Origin: Ecdyonurus torrentis
Taxonomy: Eukaryota > Arthropoda > Insecta > Ephemeroptera > Heptageniidae
DNA length: 64,000 nucleotides
NCBI GenBank assembly: GCA_949318235.1
Contig: OX439131.1
Coordinates: forward strand, 15,035,434 to 15,099,433
Reading direction: 5' to 3'
The position numbers and the translations under genes were made by a program. Shown here one piece after another: positions 21,665-37,030 of this stretch (position 1 is its first letter; the number at the start of each line of letters is the position of its first letter). The notes under the pieces were generated by a model. The model was not told the DNA's origin. It worked only from the letters and a program-made list of their open reading frames with translations, and ran no database searches.

Positions 21665-22409
21665 CATACAACATACATATATGTATGTATTATGTATGCA
21701 TTGTGTGTGCGTCCGTACTGTATAGTATTTTATAAATTTTAAACGTGCTGGAAAAGACAGATAACATTATGTATTTGTTAAACTTAAGCTTTGTTGTCAT
21801 ATCTGATTTATTGTAAAAATTCAAGACTTAAAAGGGATGCGATTGATTTAAAAAAAAAAGTGATCGATGGATTTGCATTTTTCTCATACCTCATACGTGT
21901 GTATATGTACTGTATGTGTGTCTCTGTGTATATATAATATATCCAGAAATTTGAATTACATTTGTAACAAAATACTTGTTGAAGTACTAGGTCATATGCT
22001 AATATTTAAGAAATTTTACACACGCGATAATTTTCATAGAGAAAATTCAACTTCAATACTGCTGAAAATGGATTCTTATATTCAATCGTTAACACAATAG
22101 CAAAAGTATGACATAATAATTATATGATTGCATAAAATGATACAATTTTAATTTAAAATTAAATATTATGGCGTAGAAAAAATTATTATAGTAATATTTT
22201 CAATAAAAATGATGAACTTTGATATTTTTATCTCAACTTTGCAAACATGTCATTTCATATTTAATCAGTGGTAAAAAAAAAAACGTAGCACTTCAATCAC
22301 TTTATTATATCTTTCATACAAAAAAAAAATGTTTATTTACATCCTATTTTTCTATATATTTTTCAACCCTACAGAAAAAGTTATATAAGTATTGAAAAAA
22401 AAAGAAGAA

Positions 22410-22418
22410 GAGAGAAAT

Positions 22419-22473
<55 letters not shown>
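22410..22473. repeat. (GA)n microsatellite
   Basis: About 30 GA units with AAAG interruptions at the left end. Confidence 0.97.
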
Positions 22474-22475
<2 letters not shown>

Positions 22476-22596
22476 AGCATTTTTTCCTTGCAGTGTACAA
22501 TTTGTTATTTTTATAAGACTTGTATGCTTTTCAATGTTTGACTTACAGAACCCAAGTAAGCAAAAGCTATATAGGGTTATAGTTACATACACACAG

Positions 22597-22598
<2 letters not shown>

Positions 22599-22682
<84 letters not shown>
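22599..22682. repeat. (TA)n microsatellite
   Basis: About 42 TA units. Only 40 bp of non-repeat DNA separates it from the next TA tract, in which the 22.76-24.55 kb transposon sits. Confidence 0.98.
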
Positions 22683-22686
<4 letters not shown>

Positions 22687-22720
22687 AGTCAAAGTTTGTG
22701 TCGAAACGAAACGAAAAGTC

Positions 22721-22722
<2 letters not shown>

Positions 22723-22756
<34 letters not shown>
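22723..22756. repeat. (TA)n tract abutting a transposon
   Basis: 17 TA units running directly into the left terminal repeat of the 22757-24552 element. They are probably the left half of a tract that continues at 24553. Confidence 0.95.
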
Positions 22757-24990
<2,234 letters not shown>

Positions 24991-26107
24991 GTTTTCGTCT
25001 ATATTTTGCTTTGTTCTACTATAACTGCTGTACTACTACTACTACTACTCTCTCACTTTCTGTCTCCTTTACTTTTTGGTATGGTACTATGAGATTTGCC
25101 CAAGGGAAGTTATACACTCTCTTACAGAGTCAGTAAGTGTACATACATAAGGTCCCTTGATGTCAGTCGTGGGTCGTGGTGGGTAGTGGTGTGTGACGAC
25201 CAGCCAGCCAGCGTCAAGTAAAGTAAACACCAAGTACCGGTCACTGAACATACATTGCAATACACTTCAAACTTTATAACTATCTTCTGATGTCATAACA
25301 TGATTTTTTATAATATATATCAATATAATAATTTAAATTTAACATTAATGAAACATATATTTAACTTAACTTTAATTAAAATTTAGTTTATATTAGTTGT
25401 ATGAATTAGAAATGTTATATTTGAAATGAAATTTTAGTGAAATTATGTATACATTTTTTAAACCTTTATGTGTACCTGGTGAAGACAGTAAAAAAAAAAT
25501 ATATATATATATCGTTGTTCTTTTCTGTCTATTTTTTCCCCCCTTCTTCTTCTTCTTATGTTAGTGTACCTTTTGCTTACGAAACCAATCTGTAAGGTGT
25601 TTTATAAAATAAGAAGAGTAAAGTTATATATATAAGGGGAAAGGTTTAAATAGAAAAGCATCGTGTATAAAGCAAACATTTTGTACATCCAACGTTGGTT
25701 GCTTGCTTGCTCTTTTTACTGATAAACAACATGAGCAAAAAAAAAAAAAAAAAAATGTTCTGAAAATCCTAAAGCTTAGGTCAGATTTAATCTTATTTTA
25801 TAAACATAATTTTTACTAAAAGGAAAAGAGAGAGAGAGAGAGAAACTTTCATCTCTATATCAAGTAATTTTCATCAGGAAAAACATTTTATATTTCAGGA
25901 AACTTTGAATTTTATACTGTATCTCATGAATAAATTTTGAGAAATATGAAAACTTAGACATAATTTTACTTCAATAAAGACCAAGTAGTGTACAGTATTT
26001 ATGATATATAAAAAAAAAAAAAAAGCGGATTTGTGTAAAAAATCTGTGGAAGTATTATTTTAGAACTTAGGTACTTCATACTAGTGTTTTAAATCTAAAT
26101 AAATATA

Positions 26108-26113
<6 letters not shown>

Positions 26114-26182
<69 letters not shown>
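26114..26182. repeat. (TA)n microsatellite
   Basis: About 34 TA units. Confidence 0.98.
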
Positions 26183-26191
<9 letters not shown>

Positions 26192-26924
26192 TTGTATATT
26201 TATTTATGTTATAATTATATATTTATTACTATATTATTATATATATTATGTTTGGTTTCTACAATAAGGTACATTATGTTATAAAATAGGATTTAATTTC
26301 AAGTTCTTCTGTGATATTAATCAGATTTTGATTTTTTTTTCTATTAAATTCTATTTCATCAAGATTTTGTATTTATTGTATGAATAAATTCAACAGAAAA
26401 GTATATAGTTTATTTTATCTTAGAATTTCAATGCATTTAAGAAATGATACTGTCACGTTATGACGCTTGGTGAGCGTATCGTACCTAGTCTTGGGTACTT
26501 AGAAGTGACGCATTACTAATACAATAAAAGATAATTGGTATAATAATTACCAAATTATGTATTTAAAAAACGATATAATCATATTTTTGTGCAAAAATAA
26601 TAATAATATAAAAAAAATTGCAAATAATATTAACTTTTTTTTCCATTTCCATTTGCAAATAATATTCAAAATCATTTGATGATAACTGTACCTTGTACAA
26701 TATATTTTATTTCCCTAATGAAAATTTATGTAGATTGATTAATTAAATTAATTCTACAAACGAGTTGCCATTGTTTATTTTTACATTTTTATTTTTAAAA
26801 CCTTTGAGTGTGTGTCTGAGAATACATTAAATGCATAAAATACAGAGTAAACAGGTTGCATAATAGAGAATTAAGTGACCGCATATATATATAGAGTGAT
26901 CGATTGTGGTCCATACATTGACGC

Positions 26925-26960
26925 TAAAGGATCGAACCCAGTACTCAATGGTGCAAACCT
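26925..26960 (-). other. tRNA-type B-box-like fragment
   Basis: On the minus strand GGGTTCGATCC matches the RNA polymerase III B-box consensus GGTTCGANTCC. No matching A box or cloverleaf was found around it, so a decayed tRNA-derived SINE is the best guess; chance is possible. Confidence 0.2.
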
Positions 26961-27290
26961 CTAGGGACATTTTGTAAGACTACCAACACATGAACATGTT
27001 ATAATATATTATCATTTCACGTATTTAATTATATAGTAAAATAATGGAGTCAATAATGTTATATATTTGTATTCAATGATTTAGTTTAACAATATTTTAT
27101 CACTTTGTTACTTAAACATTATTATGTAAATAACTTCTATTCAATTAATATATTTTATATTGTTTTGTCACTTTTCAAATATATAAATAATTTTAAAATT
27201 AAATTGACAATCTAGTAAACATGTCATTTCAGTCAATGAAAGTTTAATGTAAGCACGTTACTAAAATTATAATTTTGATTTTATTCATAT

Positions 27291-27607
27291 TTAAAGGCGT
27301 AGAACACCTTGAACAAAAAACTTGCCTAATATCATAACATACCCAAATATCATCATTATTTTGGCCGGAGTCATTGATTTCTAGTTTCTTTTCCATTTAC
27401 AAAATGTGAGGTGCGGGTTTACTACGTCACAGCTCGCCTGGTCCACGCGCGCGGAAACAGGCGAACTGTGACGTAGTAAACCCGCAACTGACATTTTGTA
27501 AATGGAAAATAAATTAGAAATCAATGATTTCGGCCAAAATAATGATGATATTTGGGTATTTTAGGATATTAGGCAAATTTTTTGTTCAAGGTGTTCTACG
27601 TCTTTAA
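27291..27607. mobile_element. Palindromic MITE, AACACCTTGAAC family, copy 2
   Basis: Starts TTAAAGGCGTAGAACACCTT and ends with its mirror image. Both arms then share GAACAAAAAA, GGCAA/TTGCC, ATATTATGATATTTGGGTAT-like sequence, GGCCGGAGTCATTGATTTC (GAAATCAATGATTTCGGCC on the right) and TTTACAAAATG. The centre is CCACGCGCGCGG. It has the same outer ends and centre architecture as the copy at 11703-12020, but arms corresponding to TGACGTCA read TACGTCAC here. Non-coding. Confidence 0.85.
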
Positions 27608-28010
27608 ATTGAAGCTAATTAAAAACAAAATACTATCTTTATTATTTCAAATAATGCAAGTATTTCAATATAGTAATTCTGTTTGTATTATTTACGTAAA
27701 TACTATCAATTTACATTATTTTTTAATTTATTTATATGACAGTATTTTAATCAATATTTTGTTTCTTTGCCTTTAGGGGTTTGTTTAGTAAAGAATATAG
27801 AAGGACAAAGGTCTAACGTTAGAGATATAGTGAGAGGGGGTGAGGGGCAATCTTGCTGACAATATAGTCCTGATATTTACTCTTGTGGTTTACTATGGGG
27901 GAGGAGAAGGAGAAAGAGAGAGAAAGTACTGAACATGTTCCGGTATGTTTGCAATGGGGGTAGATTGTGGCGGTAGTGAAGATTTTTTTCCTTCCTACAA
28001 AACCATAAAG

Positions 28011-28056
28011 GAAAAAAAAAAAAAGAAGAAGAAAAAAAAAAAAAAAAAAAAAAAAA
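28011..28056. repeat. poly(A) with G interruptions
   Basis: A-rich run with three isolated G residues; 26 pure A at the right end. Confidence 0.95.
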
Positions 28057-28126
28057 GGACACATCGGGTAACAGATGCTGTGGACACATATTGCCAGCAT
28101 CCAATACTGGAGCACAAGCAAAAGCA

Positions 28127-28164
<38 letters not shown>

Positions 28165-28166
28165 TT
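28127..28166. repeat. (CT)n microsatellite with one TA interruption
   Basis: About 19 CT units with one CTA break. Confidence 0.97.
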
Positions 28167-28261
28167 TCCAAGCTCTAATACTTTATATGTGCAACCACAT
28201 TCATCCTATCTCATATTCTATCAGGTAAAAAAGGAGAATTTTCAGTCTTATTTTCTTCCTC

Positions 28262-28264
<3 letters not shown>

Positions 28265-28350
<86 letters not shown>
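28265..28350. repeat. (CT)n microsatellite
   Basis: About 43 uninterrupted CT units. Confidence 0.98.
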
Positions 28351-28351
<1 letters not shown>

Positions 28352-29170
28352 AACTTGTGAGAGTATTGAAACATAGTGATCTCATTTTACTACGAATTGA
28401 TATCTACTTCAGAAAGCATCAGCTTGCAAGCTCCTGTCTCAATGTTGTCAATAGATTTTTGTTCCTTTTCTTCCTTCTTATCACATTCCAAGTAAAAAAA
28501 AAAAAACTAAAGAATTTCTTTATCATTGTCATATGAAAATTTTTTTGTTGTAAACAACAAATTTTTTATTTATATTTATTCAAAAGGAATTTTTATCAAA
28601 CATATTGAAAATAACTAGGGTAGTTTTGAATTTCAACATTTTTTTTATATTATATAATAGAAAACATGTAAAAACAACTCTTTTTTTTTCAGATTTAGTA
28701 TTTATTTTAATTATAAATATTTCATTATCAGCACGAAATAAAAATTAAATTTCAAATAGTAACTATGTTTTTAAAAAAAGTTTATGGCCACAAAAAACGT
28801 GCCTTTATAACAAATTGACCAATATTTATAATTTATTTTGTGGTGAAGTTTACATGAAATTTTTGAAACGTTTGAACAAAATGTAAATCATTTAATATAA
28901 ATATATAAAATATATTTTACACCAAAAAAAAAGTACTGTGGATTTATAGAACGCAATGGAAATTTTGTTTCATAATAAAAAAAAAAGTGTTAATTGTATA
29001 CCATATTTTATTTATTGTCAATGTTTCAACAAGATTGGATACATAAAAATCAAACGTTATTGTTCTTAAAGCATAGCAACGTCTGCTATGAATTTTGTAA
29101 TTTATGCTACTGATTTTCAAAATATCGCTTTATTCTACATAAAAAAAAAAAGAAAAAAAAAGTATCTATG

Positions 29171-29210
<40 letters not shown>
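29171..29210. repeat. poly(A) tract, 40 bp
   Basis: Pure A run preceded by two shorter A runs; possible old retroposon tail. Confidence 0.95.
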
Positions 29211-29211
<1 letters not shown>

Positions 29212-29404
29212 AGGAGCTCAAAAGACAGTTGCTAGTGTTTCTTACAAAAACAATGTTTATATCCATAGTATCACATTTCCCCTTAGTTTATATAATATAT
29301 ATACTGTATATCCACACTGCAGAAAATGAAATTTTCATCAGATTTTCTGAGTGCAATATCAAACAAACAAGATATTTATTGATTTTATTGTATTTTGTGA
29401 TACA

Positions 29405-29409
<5 letters not shown>

Positions 29410-29496
<87 letters not shown>
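29410..29496. repeat. (TA)n microsatellite
   Basis: About 43 TA units. Confidence 0.98.
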
Positions 29497-29500
<4 letters not shown>

Positions 29501-30379
29501 TCAGTGCGTGAGTATTGATATTTAGTTCCGATTGTATTGTATGTCACCCTAGTTGCAATCTCAAATAATATACCTGGTCTCCCGTGGTGAAACGTTAGCT
29601 TGTTTGTGTTAGCGCCTTACTACCAAGGCAACTTTTCCTACATATTGGTCCTACTGGTTGCATAACATGTAAGGGGCGCTCAAAATTGACATCTCACTAT
29701 TTGCTTTTTCTTTTTAGTATGTAGTTTTAAAATGTTTTGAAAGAAAATTTTATTTTATTGATACATATCACGTTTGATACAATTTAGTTAAATATTTATG
29801 TATTTTCAATGTATTCCAATTAAATAAATGCTCACAATTCTAATTATTTTATAGTAAGAATAGATTAAAATTATGTAAAATCTCGGAATGATTTTTATTT
29901 TGTTTTGTTTTATTTTTAGTTGTTTTTTCGCCATTTTTTTCATTCTTATTTAATTTCTAGAAAACAAATTAATGTAAACACATAGAAAAATTGCAAATTA
30001 AAGACATTATACTCTTTGAAATAAAATAAATTTGTGAAAATTTTCAACGAAATAATAATTACTGGTTCATGTAACTACCGATAGTTGGCAGAACTGCAAA
30101 CATAAATGGCAATATTTTATATGAGATGGGTCAAATACGTAACACTCTTCTCATCAATCTTAATAACAATAGTAATTTAAAATAAATGGTTATATACCTA
30201 ATTATCTAAAAAAAATAGGGAGGCCGTTAATATTTTTTTCTTGCTATAATAATAATTATTATGAAGGATATTAAAATGATAATTCCTATGGTAATGTCAT
30301 GAACATCATTTGATGAGAAAAATGAAGCATTAATCTTTTTTAAGTCACGTGGTCAGTTATGTGGAGATTAATGGGAGTT

Positions 30380-30466
<87 letters not shown>
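30380..30466. repeat. (GA)n microsatellite
   Basis: About 43 GA units with one AA interruption near the left end. Confidence 0.98.
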
Positions 30467-30471
<5 letters not shown>

Positions 30472-31137
30472 ACTCCCTTGGCGATCAAGACATTTTTTTC
30501 AAGAAAAGAAAAATAACAGTTTCGAATTTTTTTTTCTTTCACAAAAACCATTTTTTCCTTTGTCCTTACCCACATCAATCATTGCACAGTAAAATTTGAC
30601 GTGACAAAGGCTAAAGTCAATGATGTGTGCAAGGAAAACACGTCAGGCTTGATTTATCATAATATCCAAATTATTAAGAGCAATTTATATGACCCAGTTA
30701 GTTTGGTAATGCAAAAGTATATTATTTACAATTATTATAATATTTTTTAAAAAAAAGTTTCAAATATATAAAAACAATCAGAATTATATTTATTTTACAT
30801 TTGTCGTAATACTGCATTTTTTATAACTTCATTACATTATTTAAAAACAATTGTATGAAAGCTTTATATATAATTGGTTTATTTTTAACAAAATACCACA
30901 CTAAATTTTTAATTACTTTATATTAGTATCGAAATTCAATGGTTCAATACAAACAAAAAATTATTTCCAAATTATTACTATTGTTTCATCATACTCATTA
31001 TATTGTGTTCAACAATAGACAAAAAACATTATTTTTATTATTGTTTTTATGGTCTCATCATTAGTATGCAAATAATAAATTAGTTACGAACAATGCATTA
31101 AAACTTGATAAAAAAAAATAACGCTCTCTCTCTCTCC

Positions 31138-31165
<28 letters not shown>
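31138..31165. repeat. poly(T) tract
   Basis: 28 T residues preceded by a short CT run. Confidence 0.95.
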
Positions 31166-31170
<5 letters not shown>

Positions 31171-31660
31171 GTTCATATTAATGTGCCAGGTTAAAAAAAA
31201 TCTTTGTTTTTCTCCTCCCTTTCTTCTTTTTTTTTCTCACCTTTATTAGAGTTTATAGCTATTCTCCTTCTTAATTAGCGTCGCTCAGTAATTACAACGG
31301 TTACAAGAGACACAAAGAGGGCGTGGTTTATAATTCCTTTGTGTACTGCAATCCAAATTTCTAGTCTTAATTGTGCAATGTGGACACAATTAACCGCAAT
31401 GTAAACCATTCATTTCTCCAAGTTTATCTCACCTATAATTAATGTGTGTTTTTTTATTCAAAAGAAGAAGAAAAAAAAAAGTATATATTTACATTTTCAA
31501 GTGAATTTTATTATAAAACTGTTAACTATACATAACTAAGTTTTTATTTAATTATGAACTTTTATTATGAAGCACAATATGAAAATTATTGTCCAACAAT
31601 GTTTATATTTTAATATTTTTATATACATAAAATTTACATTTTTTAACATTTCGTTACATG

Positions 31661-31661
<1 letters not shown>

Positions 31662-31730
<69 letters not shown>
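31662..31730. repeat. (TA)n microsatellite
   Basis: About 34 TA units. Confidence 0.98.
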
Positions 31731-31737
<7 letters not shown>

Positions 31738-32723
31738 TTTGCATATATGAAAATAATAGAATACAAAATTGTAAATCATCTACGTATTCTGTGCTGCTTG
31801 TTTGTAATGGATTTTCTCATGTGAATTGTCAATGTTTTACTTGTTAGGGATAATAAATTAACTAACACAATAGTAAATTTATACTGTAAAACATTATTTT
31901 TGTTATTGTTTTGTTGTTGAGACTTTTGAATTTTGTTAACAAAATCGATTTAAAGTCACTCCTGTATACTATACAGTATAGCTCCTAAAATATTAGCACA
32001 GAGTATGTACGGTATTAAAATGTCTTACTATTTTATATGAAAATATTTAAAACACCATCAGCATAAAATTATATTTTTATCTACAAATTATATTATAATA
32101 TATTATTTTGAGTCCCATAAAATGATGTATGTGGCATGAATGAGAACAAATAAAAATGTTTCAAATTACCCACAATGAGTAGCGAGAAGCAGTTTGATTA
32201 ATATTATTTAAAATTCATAGTTTTTTCAGTGTACATATAAGCTTTTAGCTTTTGGACGTGAATTTACTTTGGACCCGTTCAAAATGATCCGGACACCCAA
32301 AGCTCATACACGAATCACTGAGATGTAAAATGTGTGTTCCGAACACATTGTAAATTTAATCGCAATTCGTTGAGCATTTATTCAAATTTCACAACGCATT
32401 TAGTTCATTTTTACATAGTCAAGATACCAACCAACAAAAAAGTAAAAAGAACAAATTTGATATGTATAAAATAAAATATTTCTTTATTGACCGAGACAGT
32501 TCGTAATAATTACATAAAATTGAAATTTTAAAAATACAGTACTTTCAATTCCAAATTAAATTTTGCATACTAGTAAGTGGAAAGTATTTAGAAAAAAAAT
32601 CACTTAAATTCTCTTTGTGATACGTAATGTAAAATTTCTTTTTTGTGTAACATTATTACTTTTTAGATTGAATTATCATATAAATTTCCTTTCTTTATTA
32701 TTCGACCTTTTACATTAATGTAT

Positions 32724-32726
<3 letters not shown>

Positions 32727-32754
<28 letters not shown>
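32727..32754. repeat. poly(A) tract
   Basis: 28 A residues. Confidence 0.95.
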
Positions 32755-32757
<3 letters not shown>

Positions 32758-32913
32758 CGAACTGCCAACATTTTAAATTTAAAGTATGGTTTTAATTTTT
32801 TACACTAAAAAAAGTATGCTTCATATTATGACTTTTTTTATGTATAATATTATTATGTTTAAAACAGGTATTAAGTCTATGCTGGACGGTGGAGTTGAGT
32901 TGGTCAACAGCAG

Positions 32914-33017
<104 letters not shown>

Positions 33018-33048
33018 AACTCGTGAAACATTTAATTATTAAAAGTGA

Positions 33049-33092
33049 ACGTTGTCAGGATATAAACATACCGCCACTACTGCTGACAACGT
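33049..33092. repeat. Hairpin with perfect 10-bp stem
   Basis: ACGTTGTCAG (33049-33058) is exactly reverse-complementary to CTGACAACGT (33083-33092), with a 24-nt loop. It could be a tiny MITE or chance. Confidence 0.5.
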
Positions 33093-33501
33093 GCATATAA
33101 ATTGATAATTAACATTTAAATTGTAAATGTAAAACCTAATTATATATAATGTTAACTTTATTTAAATGTTAAATTATTAAAATTTATTTGTTAAAAATAT
33201 ATAATATACCAAAAAAAAAAAAGTATATAATATATAAATAAAAAAAAAATAACATTATTGAAAAATTTTATTATAAAGGTATTTATTTTTATAATTATAT
33301 AAAAAAGTAATTAATATTATATATTTAATTAAAAAATCCGAACTTTGAACTAATATCTTTTAGTAAATTTTTATGTAGTTTTATTTTTTAATAATTTTAA
33401 AAAAAAGTATATAAAAAAAACTGTTAAATATTAAATTTTACCTAAGTTTTTATAAATTAATCTTTTAATGTAGAATAAAAAATGTAATATAAAATTTTAA
33501 A

Positions 33502-33505
<4 letters not shown>

Positions 33506-33543
<38 letters not shown>
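33506..33543. repeat. (TA)n microsatellite
   Basis: About 19 TA units. Confidence 0.97.
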
Positions 33544-33546
<3 letters not shown>

Positions 33547-33815
33547 CACATATAAAAATTTTATGTTAACATTAAAAGCTTTAGTAGTAGAATATAAACA
33601 GAAAAAAATCCTATACATATATAGAATAGTGGAGAACAGAATTGAAAAAGAGTAAAAAATAAAATACTGCATGGTTTTCATACGAAGGGTGAAATTTTTT
33701 TATAATATATTAACAATGTTGATGCGAAAGGATTATACAAGACACATTAAAAAGCAAGTTTGTAAGCTCTGGTATATATAGTAACGTACATAAGCAGGGT
33801 AGCGTAATGCAGTAA

Positions 33816-33975
33816 GTCTCCAGGGGTGTTTTTAGGTTGGAGGGACAAATTACAAACAAGTTTACACCATCTACCTCATGGGGATATGAACCCAAGAAAT
33901 TCATTCAACTGTATATCAAAAAAATGTTACCGGAAACTCGTCAACTTAACTTCCGGTCGAGTGATCTATTGTAAT
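33816..33975. other. GC-richer patch with B-box-like motif
   Basis: About 160 bp noticeably less AT-rich than its flanks. On the minus strand GGGTTCATATCCCC resembles a polymerase III B box. No A box, cloverleaf or recognisable protein was seen in either strand, so a SINE fragment is possible but unproven. Confidence 0.25.
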
Positions 33976-34512
33976 CATCTTTATACTATATATATTTTTA
34001 TATTTTTTTAGTAAAAGTTTAGGGTGTATAAAAGAAGAGAGAGGCTGTAATAATAATAAAAAAATATATAAGAGAAAGCTTAGGCATGTACTATATAAAA
34101 ATGGCAATGTTACCCATGACGATCATTGTTCTAAAAAATCCGGAGAAATGAAGAAGCAGTGAAGTGCAGGAACTGCAGTTTTATACAGATGGAAATAGAG
34201 AGAGAACGAGCAAAAGTAAAAAAAGAAAAATAAGAAAAAAAAAATTTTTTTTAAAGACTTTTCTAACGAGGTCTCAAAGTTTTTAATCTACAATTTTTTG
34301 TGTTATCTATGTAGTTTTATAGTGTGAAATCCCTATAGCTGGAAGAATTATAAAATATAAATCAGTCGTTGAATGTAATTAGGTTTTCCAATAAATAAAT
34401 TAATATGTCACTTACATGAAAGTAATACACTTTAATTAAAATTAAATAACTATATAGAGAAGACTCTTAAAAAGCTTATTTCTATAGATAAATACAATAC
34501 CAGTTACTACAC

Positions 34513-34534
34513 GAGAGAGAGAGAGAGAGAGAGA
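34513..34534. repeat. (GA)n microsatellite
   Basis: 11 GA units. Confidence 0.95.
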
Positions 34535-36111
34535 ATAAAGCTACATACTTCACTTGTAAACACTTTTATAAGTAACAAACGTAAAAGAAGAAAAAAAACT
34601 GCAATTTTAAGAATAGCACTAAATTAAAACTGAATTATTTAAAATTGTGGCACTACGAATTACACTGTAAGAGTAATAAAAGATCTTGCATAAAAGATCT
34701 TGTTTTGTTTTGTTTTTTTTATGCTTCTTACTTTATTACATTTTGGTCACATATTGGAATAACTAACATAAACACACGTATATAAGAAGAAAAATGAAAG
34801 AGTAAAAATAGTCTCAATACTATTAAATTTCAAGATATTTGTCTACATAATTAATTATATATAACTAGAAAACTAGAATTACAAATATACGTAATAAGAA
34901 GCAACATAAAAAAAAAGTTCTAATATTTATTACCTAAACTCATTAATTCCAAGAGAGTAAATTTATAGTTTGATAGTTAGAGAAAGGAAGTATATATATG
35001 TATGTGAGTTTATGTATATTTCACATACTATAGCTCTTATATAATATACTTTAAAGGTGAGAAAGCAGTAGTTTAATACGTTCTTTAGAGGTTACCTACT
35101 TTTCCACCTACTATTTCAAACCACAAGAGCTCGTAAAGCAGCCTAACTACATACTCTTGCACTTTGTATAAGCCCTTTTAGAAACAACATAAATGCATTG
35201 TATTTTTTTTTCTTTTTTGGTAGGAGGTGGGTAAGAAATGGTGGGCGTGGTTTTCAAAATTTTAATCTACATACTTAACCTTACGTTATAGAATAATTAC
35301 AACATGTATATTACAATTATTTTGCTTATATAATACAAAAACTTATTTCTCAAAATAGATTAAATAATTAGTATTTTAGATATTAAGTTTGTGTATATGT
35401 AGTACGAAGAAAGAGAATTTCACCTTTCTCTCTTCCTTCCTTTAAGTATATTTTAGTTGTTATAATTTCTGTATACAACTTTATATTATAATATAATACT
35501 GTTATCATTTCATAAACAAAGGTTTTATCTTATATAATTTCAAAATGTATAATAACAATAAGTATGAATATTTGATGTCTTATATAGAATAATAATTCTA
35601 AGTATAATATATTTCAATTAATGGATATATTACAATTAATAATGATAATAATGAATAATATTTTATGTTAATAATATCTTGTTCATCAGGTATACTTCAT
35701 ATTAATACAAAATATATTAAAGTTAAATTAATATGTTAATTTAATTTTATATAGAGTATTTTAACAACTTTGTTAAATTTATACTAAATATGAAATTTTT
35801 AAAGAAATAGTTTAAAAAATATTCATTCTCTAAAATTAAATTAAATTTTGTTCTTATATTCCTTATATATCAATTGAGCACATATTATTATATGAGAATG
35901 TAGGTACGTATCATTCAATATTTTTAATACATGTTAAATTCTAAAATATTCTGTTTGGAATATTTTTTTCATTCATTCAGTATCTATTTCGAAATATAAT
36001 CCTCTGGTATTTTTTTTTCAAATAGAAAAAAGTTTGCCAATTCTGTGGCTTGAAATAGATATCTATTATTATATTTTCATTGAATTTTCTGTGAGAGTCA
36101 CGTGTTTTTAC

Positions 36112-36149
36112 GTGTGTGTGTGTGTGTGTGTGATGGTTTGGTACAGTGG

Positions 36150-36225
<76 letters not shown>
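36112..36225. repeat. Compound (GT)n and (GA)n microsatellite
   Basis: A short GT array (36112-36132), 22 bp of unique sequence and then about 35 GA units (36155-36225). Confidence 0.97.
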
Positions 36226-36229
<4 letters not shown>

Positions 36230-36978
36230 GCAAGGATTAAACTTTGGCTGTCAACATGTATTACTTACGATTGCAATACTATTGTAGGTGATATTCCTCT
36301 TTCATATACACTAAACACAAACACATATATACATGCATAATTATATATATATATATATAGCAAGAATATATATAGCTGCATGAGGGGAACATGACATTGA
36401 GATAGAGAGCCACGTGACCATTACATTAGTATACTATAAGTCACATTAGTCAATCCCCTGTGTAACAACATGTATTACTACTGATACTTACATTTAATTA
36501 TCTCTATATAATTGTGATCACTGTAAATTATAGTATTGTATAATATGGTTGGAGTGTGTACTGTATGTATATATTATATACTGTATACATATTATGGTTA
36601 TACTCAAACATCAAGATAATTCTCAATAGAAATCAAAACTACTTACCGTAAACATGCATAATAAGTAAGTAATTGTCCAGGTGGTATCTCATATTATTGA
36701 TTTACTCAAAATATTTATCACTCTCATCGTTTAATTTATTGACACAAAATTATTTACTCTGTCTTCAGTTTCAGTTCAAATTATGTTGACTCAAAATTTG
36801 TATCTCTCTTTTAACTTCTTATTAACTGATTTTTTTAATGATTTTTTGTTACTTTTTTTTTCAAGTGCATCGGTTATTGTTTTAAATGGCAGTAGTTTCT
36901 TTAATATTACATTTTTTAACTATATTTTGTCAAGATTCTATCATAATGAGTATTACAATGTAGATGCGAGTAGATGGT

Positions 36979-37030
36979 AATAACAATAATAACTTTATTA
37001 AGGCGTTTGTGAGGAATTGACAGTCGTATT
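36979..37030 (-). mobile_element. LINE-type 3' tail
   Basis: On the minus strand CCTCACAAACGCCTTAATAA leads into AGTTATTATTGTTA, an AATAAA signal followed by an ATT-type end like the other LINE tails in the window. Its presumed body to the right (to about 37250) shows no readable reverse transcriptase. Confidence 0.4.

Larger units (their letters stand above)
16524..22400. other. Gene-poor, microsatellite-rich region
   Basis: No exon or protein domain recognised. Open frames at 16635-16817, 17841-18026, 18885-19088, 20922-21143 and 21539-21742 are either short and featureless or reads of TA, T, GA and CA arrays. The (TA)n, (GA)n, (CA)n and T tracts are listed separately. Confidence 0.65.

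Noticed and set aside
26925..26960. tRNA gene suggested by a B-box-like GGGTTCGATCC
   Set aside because: I could not fold a cloverleaf or find an A box; kept only as a weak SINE-like trace.
28075..28536. 153-codon serine/leucine-rich frame
   Set aside because: Reads of two (CT)n arrays joined by short unique sequence; no domain and no splice logic.
33826..34011. 61-codon frame in the GC-richer patch at 33.9 kb
   Set aside because: Opposite strand is equally open, and neither has a recognisable domain.
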